Source of the DNA: Scatophagus argus
Lineage: Eukaryota > Chordata > Actinopteri > Scatophagidae
Length of the DNA: 64,000 bases
Assembly: GCF_020382885.2 (NCBI RefSeq)
Contig: NC_058513.1
Location: 9,891,774-9,955,773 of the forward strand
Direction: 5' to 3'
Shown piece after piece: positions 20,161 through 35,300 of this stretch. The notes under the pieces are model-generated. The model did no database searches. It worked only from the letters and a program-made list of their open reading frames with translations, and was not told the origin of the DNA. The position numbers and the translations under genes are program-made. Positions within the stretch are counted from its first letter, which is position 1, and each line of letters begins with the position of its first letter.

Positions 20161-21560
20161 AAAATGCAGAGCTCTGACTGGTGCATATTTCTCGTCATGT
20201 CATGAGCTGCTGCCTGGACCTGTAGCAACTAGCTGGCGCAGCACTCCACAGTTGAGTCAACGTTGCATCTGCGAAGCTGAGACAGCGGCATCTCCAGTCT
20301 GCTGTTAGACAGATGCGATGACATAGCGACTGGACCCGCTAACGTCACCTTGACACCTAGATGAGACTGTGTCATTCTTTAGTCGTCGATTTGCTGTGTT
20401 GTAATTAGCTGTTTGCTTAAACTGGCTAGATCGCAGGCTAGTCATCGATGCTCTTAGTGAGCTGCAATCATATAGATCTAACTTGCTGCAAGCTAGCGTT
20501 AGCTCGCTGCTGCTACGCTTCAGACATTGAAGTGGCCACATAAACATGCGGATCATCGAGGCGGAGACCCCTGGGACATCTCTAACGTTAAACGCTTTCT
20601 GCAGGACACGAGTTTCGACTGGTCGCTGACTGGAATCTGCAGAGTATCTGTGTAAATGTTTCGTAAGATTTTCCATTTATTCTAAACATGTGCCAACTCC
20701 AATCTGTTAGCCAGTTAGCCATAGCTAGCGCTTACGGTGTATGTCAGCGCATGTGCTATCGCTAACTGCTACAAACAAACAAGAAGCTAAGAAAACAGTT
20801 TAACGTCAGCATCACTTTGAGATTAATGAGTGACAAACATGCACAGTGACACATTCAAATAATAGTTGTCATTTATTGGGTGTCATCATCTTGCTAACTA
20901 ACGCTACCGTTATTTGAATTTGGTCAAAACGAAATGGTTGCTAACTAAGCCAGCGGTGACCAACTGCTAATAGCCAACGCTAGATTTGGAGAAATGCTAA
21001 CGTTCTTAGCGTCATTGTTAGCAGGCGATTCAACAGCGCAGATAGTTGGTCATGCTTACCACGGCAAGGGATGACATTTAGCGTTTAAACATAGTCTCTG
21101 TCTACTAAACTTACATACCCGGGTGCGGACTGACACGGTTTTTCTTGCTATTTGACAACCAAAAGATCCTTAGTTTGAATTACCTGTAGCTATCATGTGT
21201 TATATTTAGCTTAATTAGCCAGTGTATTTCATGGAAATATTACATATAACGTTAGCGTTAGATAGTTAAGTGCCAGTCAATTTGACATGTGTGCTATCGA
21301 ACTAAACATTGCATAATCTAGTCCTTAAGTTCCTTAAGATAATGTTACCATTTACAGTTAACGGTTTAGCATTTCAGCGTCAATATTACTTAGTTGTATG
21401 TCAACCTGCAGCCGGTCTCAATTCACTTATTTGGTGTGCTACTTGCCTAAGACTGGTAACGTTGTTGCCAGAAACTATGAGCACCAGCAGCCCATGCTCA
21501 TGTCAATATTTTCGACGTCCAGGGTTTTAAAATAGCGCAATGCGTATTTTGCTAATGGAC
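20160..21560 (+). promoter_or_regulatory. tlcd3b: CpG-bearing upstream region of tlcd3b
   Basis: This stretch is richer in CpG than its flanks and is studded with GCTAGCGTTAGC/GCTAACGTT-type words (for example near 20490, 20720, 20890, 20970, 21000 and 21250), as often seen around fish transcription starts. The tlcd3b initiator exon is preceded by an acceptor at 22041-22044, so at least one non-coding leader exon must lie upstream, probably here. The antisense 123-codon open frame at 20305-20676 has no recognisable domain. Confidence 0.4.
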
Positions 21561-22122
21561 TTCAACTTTTTAATGAGTCAGCTAGTTCAGTGTAAGCAAA
21601 CTGCTAAAACGCATGGAGGTACCACATGATCGCCCTAGGAATAAATGGAAATGTGAATAACGCCTATAGTGTCATCAGATGAACAGGGCATCCTGTCGCA
21701 CAGAGGGACCGTCTATGTGATATCCTGCGCTGGCTTCATTGCTTAACATTTATATACTCTCCCTACTTTTACCAAGCACTGCCCTCTTTCACCCTTAATA
21801 TACAATGAACCTGTTTTTCACTTTGTGTCTGGTCTATCTTTGAATCCTCCTCTGTCCCCAACCCATTTAACTTTAGTGTACATATGGCAAGACCTTAAGC
21901 AAATCCTATATTGCCACATAGTTTGGACTTTGATAGTGTGCTTTGTTTTCTCAGTAAGTACAGACAAATGTATACTCAGGGGATTTGCCAATGTAGAAAT
22001 CAATATGAACTGCTGCTCACAATTGATATTTTTCTTTTTTTCAGAGAGGGGAAAGAGTGACAGATCTCAAGGACCAGATTGCCCACTGAACTTTTAGCCT
22101 CTCAGACAGATCACCAGGGACC

Positions 22123-26356
<4,234 letters not shown>

Positions 26357-27775
26357 GAAGAGTGGAGGGGGGGAGGGGGGAGGGAAAGGATGGCGAATGT
26401 ACCAATGAGTATGTAAAGGAAAGAAAGCTTGTGAGGGAAAAGTAAGACTTGAAACAAGTAGCAATATGAGAAGGAAAAAAAAAGCTACAGCTGATGGCCT
26501 CAAATAGTACTGAAGTGTTTACGTCCAGTAGTCGAACTCTTAACAGCTAAATGTTTGGTTGCTGGCCTTCAAGTACTTCAGCTGCTTGATTTGTATGAAA
26601 CTAGAGTGTTAGTGCACTAAGTATTTAAAGATGTCATCATGCACTGTGACAGACAGTAACATGCACTGACTTGAGAGGAATTTGCCTGGATGTATAGTAA
26701 GGATAGGTCACTATCTCCCTCATGTAGATCAAATTCAGTCCTCTCTGCCTCACGGTATAGGAAGAGAAGGACATTAGGAATGTATTATATTGTATGTTAG
26801 AACATTTGCTGTAGATGGAAGGCCTGATTCAGTTTAGTAATGAAGAAGACCTTCAAAAAAGAAAAAAAAAATAATTCCGGCTAAGCAGTATTTGACTTGT
26901 TAGTGTTTATTATCTGTATCCTCTATGTAGTCACTGTCACTCTAACAAAATGTAACCAACCTGCAGACTGACTCACCTTTAGAAGGGAGTTCATCTCAAA
27001 AGACTGTATTCTGCTGCCTTATCCCTTATCCCCACATTCTTTGCAGTTTCTTTACGTTTTTTATTTAGTTTTACCCCCAGAGGAGAAGGACGAGGCTCCC
27101 TCAGACAGAAAAATGTGACGGGTGTACATAGCTGATGTAAAATTTGTCCTTATTTCCATCTCAGTATTAGGTCAATGTTCATTTCTTTTTTCTTTTTTTT
27201 TTTTTTAGGTTTTGTCAATATTACGGCATTTTAGCATTAAAACAAAACATTTCACAGTTTTACAGTTAAGTGTATGCAAACTTCCCCCAAATGTTACGGC
27301 AGCGCTTCTTGTTTCAGTGTAGATATGACCTCATTCCATTTACTGGTATCACAGTGTTTTTTCATTCATTGAAGTGATGCACAGTAGCAGTCACTTTTAA
27401 TATGACGTAACAGGGTTTTTATTTTTTCTTCTTTTAGTTTGGTGCTGATGTTAATCTCACAATATCCATTTGATTGGCTGATTCTTGAGATTTTGCTATT
27501 TACAGCATTGTTAGAGGACCTCTAATATTACAGTTTGAAGGGAAACAAAAATAATCTTACAGGGAAGCATTCTCTGGTGGTTGACATGCAGCACATTTGT
27601 CCATGGCAACTTGATTTTGATTAATTAAGTGTATGTATTGTTTAAACCTTTCAAATTGTGTGATGACTCATTAAGCTGTTTATTTGAGACACTGGTTCCA
27701 TGAACCTTCTGTGAACAAACCGGCTAGTTTTATCATTTTATGTCTGTTTAAAGCTTCATTGTCCTAGAAATGGGT

Positions 27776-27783
<8 letters not shown>

Positions 27784-27808
<25 letters not shown>
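27784..27808 (+). repeat. Poly(A) run
   Basis: Uninterrupted A run of about 25 nt within the presumed tlcd3b 3' UTR. Confidence 0.85.
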
Positions 27809-27990
27809 GAACAAATTAAACAAAGCTCAGAAACCATTCAGACAGGGCAGCGTGTGCCAAAAAAATCTTTACAACTGTGGGCATGTTGAACACAGAATAT
27901 CCATTCCCATTTCATGAATTCATGAGGTACTGCTTCTTGACAATACTAAAACATTTCAACTGATGTACTGTATATTCCACAAAATGCTTG

Positions 27991-28026
27991 TTATTTATTT
28001 GTAAGTATTTATTTATTTATTTATTT
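27991..28026 (+). promoter_or_regulatory. tlcd3b: AU-rich element (ATTTA cluster)
   Basis: TTATTTATTTG followed by ATTTATTTATTTATTTATTTG gives at least five overlapping ATTTA pentamers. In mRNA this would be a class II AU-rich element. It acts on tlcd3b only if the 3' UTR reaches this far. Confidence 0.4.
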
Positions 28027-28539
28027 GGTTTGTGGTTTTGAATGCATATTTATGCATACATATTATACTATATGCTTCTGAGCCTTATGTGAAGGCTGTA
28101 TTGTTACTCAAACTTAGCTAAAATATACTTCTCTGTCCTGAGCCTGCCTCAAGTCTTTTTTTCCCCCATTAGTTTTATAAGTGTGGAATTGTAGAATTTA
28201 TCAAATCCCATTTTATCCTGCCGCTCCATCAGAGGGTAAAAATGAGCCACGGGAGGGCAGCACAGTCCATGAATTTATTAATGAATTTAACACTTTGCCA
28301 TCTGTCCAATTTACTTGGTACTTGGACTGACATCTGCTTAGATGATACTTCACTACAGTATAAAAATGCCTTTCGCACATTGTGAAAAAACCCCACAGTG
28401 TTTAAAAATGAGGACTAGGATCAGCAGGGATACCATGCCTGCACCCTGGGTTAAGACAAACATGAGACAATAGAAAGTCAGGTGTCAGAGGTTTTAGCAT
28501 AGCATTTCTATCAAAGTATATCCCTCTCGGTGTGCTGGG

Positions 28540-28720
28540 CAGTGGTTGAAGTACTTGGATCCTAAAGTAAAAGTACTAAAATTAAACTGTAAAAGTCCTG
28601 CAGTGAAAAATCCGACTACAAATATGTACAAGTATTACCAGCTAAATTCACTTATCCAGAAGTACTGAGAAAAATGAAGCATGACAGTTTCACTATTTAT
28701 ATAAGATATTACTATATTAC
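28540..28720 (+). repeat. Teleost interspersed repeat (AAGTACTTGGATC / AAAGTAAAAGTACT type)
   Basis: GGTTGAAGTACTTGGATCCT, then AAAGTAAAAGTACTAAAATT, AAAGTCCTGCAGTGAAAAAT and GTACAAGTATTACCAGCTAA, follows the order of a highly abundant fish repeat that I recall as starting GGTGGAAGAAGTACTCAGAT. The copy is diverged. Confidence 0.55.
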
Positions 28721-29227
28721 TGTAAAATATTAAGCAGGCCAGTGGCCAGTCTGTTGTCTGTATTATGTTGCAGAGCCATCTAATGAAACGCTGAAGCATG
28801 CTAACCAGTTCACCCTGGCCCGTCCTGTCTGTGCCTGAACTACCTGTGTTTTTATTGTCCCCGCAGTCAGAGTCCTGGTACATCACCTCAGTACTGTATT
28901 CCCCATCACCAGACTGGCCGGTCTTGAAGGTTAACTGGGCTAATGGCAGCTATGTTTTGCAGCAGTTAGCACTGACTGTGGTGCTATGCTGCCCCTAATT
29001 TGTGAGAATGAATTACACAGGTGGTCAATTCTTACATATTACACCTTAAGGCTGTGCTAATTTTAAGCACTTTATATGCGGCTGGGTAGTTTAAGCTACA
29101 GCAATGCATCATGTTGTATGAGATCGTATGTTTGTAACCGAAACCGTAAAAAGTCCACGATCAAATTCTGTTACACCCACCCCACTTACTGCACACTGTT
29201 CAGTTAATATTCTCCAGGGTTAAAATG
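28721..29227. other. Spacer between tlcd3b and the 3' end of pagr1
   Basis: Nothing recognisable. The two genes converge here (tlcd3b +, pagr1 -). Confidence 0.4.
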
Positions 29228-29233
29228 TTTATT
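29228..29233 (-). terminator. pagr1: Poly(A) signal of pagr1
   Basis: TTTATT on the plus strand reads AATAAA on the minus strand, 127 bases past the stop codon. It is well placed for a short 3' UTR. Confidence 0.6.
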
Positions 29234-29359
29234 GCCAACATACAAAACACACATAGAAAACATACAAAACGTTAATTTATAAAAATTCAAGTTTTGAGAA
29301 GGCCTTGGAAAACTCTTGGCCTCATCTGCCTCTGAGCAAGTCCTCATCTCTGAAATACT

Positions 29360-31073
29360 TCAATATCTCCTCTGTCTCGGGGAGAAGATGGTGTTGGGGT
29401 TACTGTCTCTCTCTCTCTCCTTCTCCCGCTCTTTCTGGCTGTTGGGAGACAGAGCCTCCTCCAGCTTCTTGTCAGTCTTGAAAAGATCTCGACCCGTGCG
29501 CATGATGTGCTCCTCAATTTTGCGGTGACGCTTCATGTCTGACAATACCTTGTCCAACCGAGCTTCCCTTTTCACAGAGGAGCGGGCTGAAGATAGAAAG
29601 ATACAAAGAAAAAAAAAAACAAGAAGACGAAACACTATTAATTTAGCGTATCTATTTCAAGAATGCACACGTTAAAGCTCAAATCTCAGTGGTTACTGCC
29701 TTTCACACCTGGTGTTCGGCGTCTGTTGAAGAAAGCGTTTTTCGGGGTGGCTTGAATTTGCTCTTCATCAAAGTCGAATTCCGTTGGAGTTGGAGGCCTG
29801 GGAAAAAAAATTAAGTTTTTATATCTGTACCGCAGTTACTATATATAAACCAAAGTCCTTATAATGAAATTATGACAAATAGTGACACTCACTTGCGCTC
29901 TCTCTCCTCCCTCTCCCTTTCCTTTGCTGCCTCTTCCTCGTCATCTCTTTCAGGTGAGGGGGTACGTTCAGGTGTAGGGGGCCTCCTAGGGAGGGGCACA
30001 AACTCCAATTCTAGCATCTCCCCTTTGGCGAGGAGCTCATAGAGTCTTTTGATCTCAGCAGGAGGGGGCATCCAGTTTTTCGGGTCCTCCATTTCCTCAT
30101 CGCTGTATACAACCTCCCATTCACTGTCTGCCTCTGCAGCCTTCTCTCCCTCTTTACCATCCGGCTCCACGTCTGCCTGAGGTTCATCCTTTTGGGCATC
30201 TCCTTCCACTGCATCTGAGTCTCCATCTGAGAAAGCAGAAAAAGCGTGTGTAAAGGCAATTTAACAAAACCTGTCGAGTGATAGGAAAATCAATGGTAGG
30301 AATAACATCATAACATGATTTTAATATACATCATGCAGAATTACAGTACTTCATTATTACTGTAGATTACATTTCATAAGTGCAACAGATAAATTATACT
30401 AAACAATACAGTACTATATATATTACATGTCATGTCCTGGGTAAAACTCTTAATAAATCTGGAAAATGAAGCCTTTGTGAATAAAAGGAAAATAAGTAAG
30501 AAAAACTTAAATAAAACGGACACGTGCTGTTGCGATAAACATTGTTAGTGTTTTAGATTACTGATCTCTCTTATCTGACACCTCATTTATATTTACCTAT
30601 TGTGTTCTGTTATATATTTCATTACATATAGATTATTTTTATAACAAGAAGTGTATTGTTATACACTTTTTTTCTTGTGTTTCCCTTTATGTTTCTTATG
30701 CCTGTGCTACATATTTGTTCAAGTTACTACGGTTTATCTACCATATCTCATACTGGTCTTTGTCAAATTTGATAACATTCAGTACTCTTGAATTGCATAC
30801 TTTTATACTTTTCAGACTCCGAATAAGACTTTTCCTTAATGGTAAAACATCTCGCACTACTGTAAATTGTAGTAATTCCTCTTTTTGGTAATTATCGGGG
30901 TTACCCTTTTCATCCTTGGCTGCTGTATCTTCCTCTGTGGCAGCTGTCATCTCCGTGTCCTGTTGCTCGGTGTTGCCCTCTTCCTCTTGCGCTGCTGCAG
31001 TCTTCTCTGGGTCCTCCACACCCAGACCCTCTATGCCCTCTCTCAGTGAAGTTTCTGTGGCCTCAGCCTGCAT
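29360..31073 (-). CDS. pagr1: PAXIP1-associated glutamate-rich protein 1 (PA1)
   Basis: Four exons on the minus strand: 31073-30905, 30226-29893, 29797-29709 and 29586-29360. They splice in phase to 272 aa (human about 254). Motifs in order: an acidic Glu-rich N-half; [20 protein letters not shown] followed by LYELL (about 98-122), the family core; [29 protein letters not shown]; and the basic block [20 protein letters not shown], then RTGRDLF, ending SPRQRRY. PAGR1 binds PAXIP1/PTIP and belongs to the KMT2C/KMT2D (MLL3/4) H3K4 methyltransferase complex, and it also acts in DNA-damage responses. I start at the ATG at 31073; an in-frame GTG three codons upstream is not needed. Exon 1 runs into a GTAACC donor, a less common but acceptable form. 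The gene is head-to-head with kif22, 1.3 kb between start codons. Confidence 0.93.
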
Positions 31074-32378
31074 CCTTCCCACTGCAGTTTGTGAACCTTA
31101 TAGCCACGAATCTGCAGGACAGATGCAATGTGAAAGAACACATTTTAGTGCAACTGAAAGTAACTATGACTGGGCCAGGTAAGAGGTCTTTGAGGGAGCC
31201 GAGAGTAATTTCATGCCTATAGTGTTTGCTGCTAAACGATAGGCACGGATGCTGCATCATATTATTAGTTAATGAAGCCACAAATTAAACGTGATCTTGT
31301 CCTTATTTGACTTAAGTAAGTTAGCTAGCTAACAGTAGGCCTAATCATCAAGCTATTTCTACACCGCACATTAGAAGGAGGTTAACGTACCTTAAATTAT
31401 CATTACCGAATATCCGGTTTACTGTGGATCACTGGTGTTGTAGCTAAATTTCGTTAATAAAATCTTAAAAGCTCTCCATGAAACTCGCTAGGGATAATGA
31501 ACGATTATGCAGAGACGTAAACACAGCGCCATTTTGGACTAGACAAACAGAGTGACGATCATTCTGCAAGTCTACGCATTTCCTACTGATGTAAACGTCA
31601 CATGGATAGCCCATCGACTCCGCGAATACCCGACAGCAGTTACGCTCGGTGTTGTAGAGATCTACTTTAGCCACGACGTTCTACGCAGTGCGCAACCCGC
31701 TGCAGTCCAGAATACACATCAAGCGGCGTTTTAATAAATATACTTTCCTTCGCTATTCACACTAATGACTTGTTTTAAAAAGTGCACATACATGTTTATA
31801 TAGGATAACGTTGACAACGCAAGAACAAATTATCCTATATATATACGGACCGCAGACGTCAAAGAGGCGCCAGTGTTTCTGATTGGTTGATGGCCGTTTC
31901 CGGTTGCTGAGCTCTTCATTTAAAAAATGTTCCGTTAAGAACTTAGTGGGTTCCATCGCCATTGTTATACGGCGGTAATCGCAATGTTGCTAAACTCTAA
32001 ATAGCAAAGGTTTTGTCCAAGGATTCCGTAAATAACAACGGTAAGCACTAGGAAGCGTTTGTGAGACAACCAGTAAAGGGATAACTGGCCTTAGCTTGGC
32101 TGACGCTAGTTTGAGAAGCAAAAGTAAACTAAGCTAAGGTTAACATTAGCTTGCTTGTTGTTAGCCGAGTAAAGCCATAGCTAACGTTGATATAGCAAAA
32201 CTTCTTTCAGTATTGCAGGGCTATTTTGAGGGGACTCCATATTTAATTGAACTGTAAGCAAGATGTGAACAATCTGTGAACTAGCTGCCAGTTTACAAAG
32301 GTTTAAACAGCAGTGCAAGTTATGCAGGGCTAACTTTGCCCATGTTACTATTCGGCCTTTGTTTTTAAGAGCTCGGAC
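31074..32378. promoter_or_regulatory. Shared bidirectional promoter region of pagr1 and kif22
   Basis: The two genes diverge from here. For kif22 a leader exon ending near 32040 (AACAACG|GTAAGC) and an acceptor TTTTTAAG just before the ATG at 32379 are visible. An inverted CCAAT box (ATTGG, 31882-31886) is followed 32 bases later by TTTAAA (31919-31924), a CHR-like element. The CGCCATTGTTATACGGCGG area (31957-31975) contains a YY1-like CGCCAT. GCTAGCTAAC/GCTAACGTT words recur at 31322-31335 and 32100-32190. The pagr1 leader side lies at about 31080-31500. Confidence 0.5.
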
Positions 32379-35300
32379 ATGGCTCAGCGTGTGGTGGTAC
32401 CGGATGGAGGACACAAGAAGGCCACCAGGGTTCGGGTAGTGGTTCGCCTGCGACCCTTTATGGGCAAACAAGATGACAAAGACGAGGGACCGTGTGTGAG
32501 AGGCCTGGACTCGCAGAACCTGGAGATCGTAAACTGGAGAAACGCCACGGAATCAGTTAAATACCAGTCAGTGTCCTCAACATTAAAGTTTAATTAAAGT
32601 GACATATTATGACGGAACTGTCCTAATTTCTGACTTCTATTAATATCTCTGATTTTGTCCATTGGTGAACTCTAACAGTGCTATGGTTATTGTTTCAGCT
32701 TTGATGCTTTTCATGGTGAGCAAACGACTCAGCAAGAGGTTTTCCTCTCGTCAGTGAAGCCCATTCTGCCACACATACTGAATGGACAAAATGCCAGTGT
32801 CTTTGCCTATGGACCAACGGGAGCTGGTATGTTACATATTGCATTTGTTAACTTGTCTTAATTACTTAAACCCTCTTATCATGTTCTTTTTTGTTGAGAC
32901 ACTCTTACTGTTTGCTGCTTTTGTATATAGACTGCTCTGTTTCCCACATGCGTTTTTGTAGCTAACTCACTGTGCCTCTTTCACAGGTAAGACTCACACC
33001 ATGTTGGGCAGTTCAGAGCAGCCAGGCGTGATCCCCAGAGCTGTTCGGGAGGTCCTCAATCTGGTCAAAGCTAAGGATGAGGATGAAGGCTGGGACTACA
33101 GCATTGGCCTGTCTTATTTGGAAATTTACAATGAGAAGGTACGAGAGGCTGGCTGTATGACACAGTATACTGTGCTCACAGTGTTTTCCTCATTTGTGTC
33201 CATGTAATGCAGCAGCCATGTGTAATTAAAGTTGTTGCCTGTAGTTCAGTGTCTGAGTTGAGCCTTCTCTGTACCGTGAGCCATTGGGGCATATTATCCA
33301 TCAGTAGCTAATTTGACATTAGAAGTCTTTTTCTGGCATTTGTTTCTAATGAAGAAGAAAGTCTGTATCCAGCAGGTTCTTATGTTGTTAAAGAAAAATG
33401 GAAATAAGATCTGATAAGCCTCTTGATTTTAGTATTTTATTTTTGTTGAAAGAACCAAACTCATGATCATGACAAATGATATATGCTAATGCAGTCCATT
33501 TAAAACACTTCAGTACACAGCTTGCTGCTCATTTAATAATATGGTAGTAATAGTTTCTTTGCTGTTGTAAAGCATCCTTGGATAATATGTTTGCTGTGCA
33601 ATCTATCAGTGCATCCTTTTTTCCCCCCTCTCAGGTGCTCGATCTTTTGTCGCCAAGCTCCCAGGATCTGCCGATCAGAGAGGACAAGGACAAAAACATC
33701 CTTATCCCTGGCCTCACTCACACAATCATCTCCTCCTTCTCAGATTTTGACAAACACTTTGTCCCCGCCACCCTTAATCGTACTACAGCCTCTACCAAAC
33801 TAAACCAGCGCTCCAGCCGCAGCCACGCTGTCCTCCTCATCAAGGTTTGATATGCAATCCGATCAACTCTCAGAAAGGACGCTTGATATATTTCTTATTC
33901 TCTTTTGATCCGTTTTGTTCATTGTGGTGGTCTGTGTATGGGTGTCCACTAAGCAGTCAAACAGCATCTTAAACAGGTTGTGGCCTCTGAGCAGTAGGCC
34001 AGGATTTGGTAGCTGGTGCTGAAATCAGTTCTCTCTTTTAACACTCCCACAAGCAACTTCTGGGCTTTCTGGGACTATTCTGGGAGAGAAACAAACTGGT
34101 CTGCTGTGCTTTTACTAACTTTATCTGCTGTTTACATATTGTGTCACATTTCACTTAAATTATGTGCCTCTTTTGCTGTCTTACCTAACCTTGCGTTTCT
34201 CCTTGTCCTCCTTCCTCTGTGTTTCCATTTCGTCTGACCTCTGTGTCACTGCCCTTCTCCAATCTTTATTTTTTCAATGATCCAGGTTGTGCGAACTCAG
34301 CGTGCTCGGCCCCACAGACAACAGACAGGCAAGCTCTACTTGGTAGACCTGGCTGGGTCTGAGGACAACCGCCGCACCGGAAACCAGGGCATCCGCCTGA
34401 AGGAGAGCGGTGCCATCAACCTGTCTCTCTTCACTCTCAGCAAAGTGGTGGACTCTCTTAACTCTGGCACTGCAGTCCGTGTACCATACAGAGACAGTAA
34501 ACTGACACGACTGCTACAGGACTCTCTGGGCGGCTCAGCACACTCCGTCATGATTACCAATATTGCGCCCGAGTACAAATACTATTTCGATACCTTTAGC
34601 GCCCTCAACTTTGCTGCGAAATCGAAGCTTGTTGTAAATAAGCCTTTCATCCGTGAAACAGTGGCCATGCCTGTGCTGCCAGGTGAGTGAGGAATGCAGT
34701 TTTTCATTCAGAGTGCTTGTAAGCATAGAAAGAAAGGGAATAACCAGAGAAGATGAGAAAAAGCTCTCAGAATTTGATTCAAGGCCAAAAGGGGGCACCC
34801 ATGTTACATCTGTGAAGATAATGTCTAAGGGTAAACAGCCTTAGTGTCTTTTTTTTAAAAAAAAAAAAAGTGCTGTTTTTGATAAGTTGTCTTTCCTATG
34901 GTATTGTCTTTGACACATTTCTGATGCTATTCTTCCCTTGGCTTTAATTCAGCCACTGCAATGCAGTCCTCATCGATGCTGTGCTATCTTCATCTGAATT
35001 GCTTTGCACTCTAGAGAACCCCACAAAAGTGTTGCTTGAGTGCACTGAATACTAAACTGTTAATTTCCCCTCTGCCTGCATTTCCAGTGAAGCGGGCCAG
35101 AGAAGACCACGAGGCACAGGGGTCTGGCACCGAGCCACAGAAGAAGAAGCAGAAAGAGGAGAGGAAATCTGAACAAGACGGTTCCTCACCCTCTGCAAAT
35201 TTACCCAGGTTAAAGACCACACACAGAAACATGCAGCTTTATTTGTGTGGAGAATCAGACCCAGGAACTGTGTTTGATTGAATTAGATGGATATGCGTCC

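Larger units (their letters stand above)
26357..28140 (+). other. tlcd3b: tlcd3b 3' UTR
   Basis: Non-coding sequence after the TGA at 26354-26356. It starts with a GGAGGGGGGGAGGGGGGAGG purine block (26365-26390) and turns AT-rich with ATTAAA hexamers at 27236 and 27815 and a 25-nt A-run (27784-27808). An AU-rich ATTTA cluster follows at 27991-28026. Which poly(A) site is used cannot be decided here. Confidence 0.5.

Noticed and set aside
20305-20676. 123-codon minus-strand open frame in the tlcd3b upstream region
   Set aside because: No family likeness and no typical splice or poly(A) context. It lies in a CpG-bearing stretch where stops are rarer.
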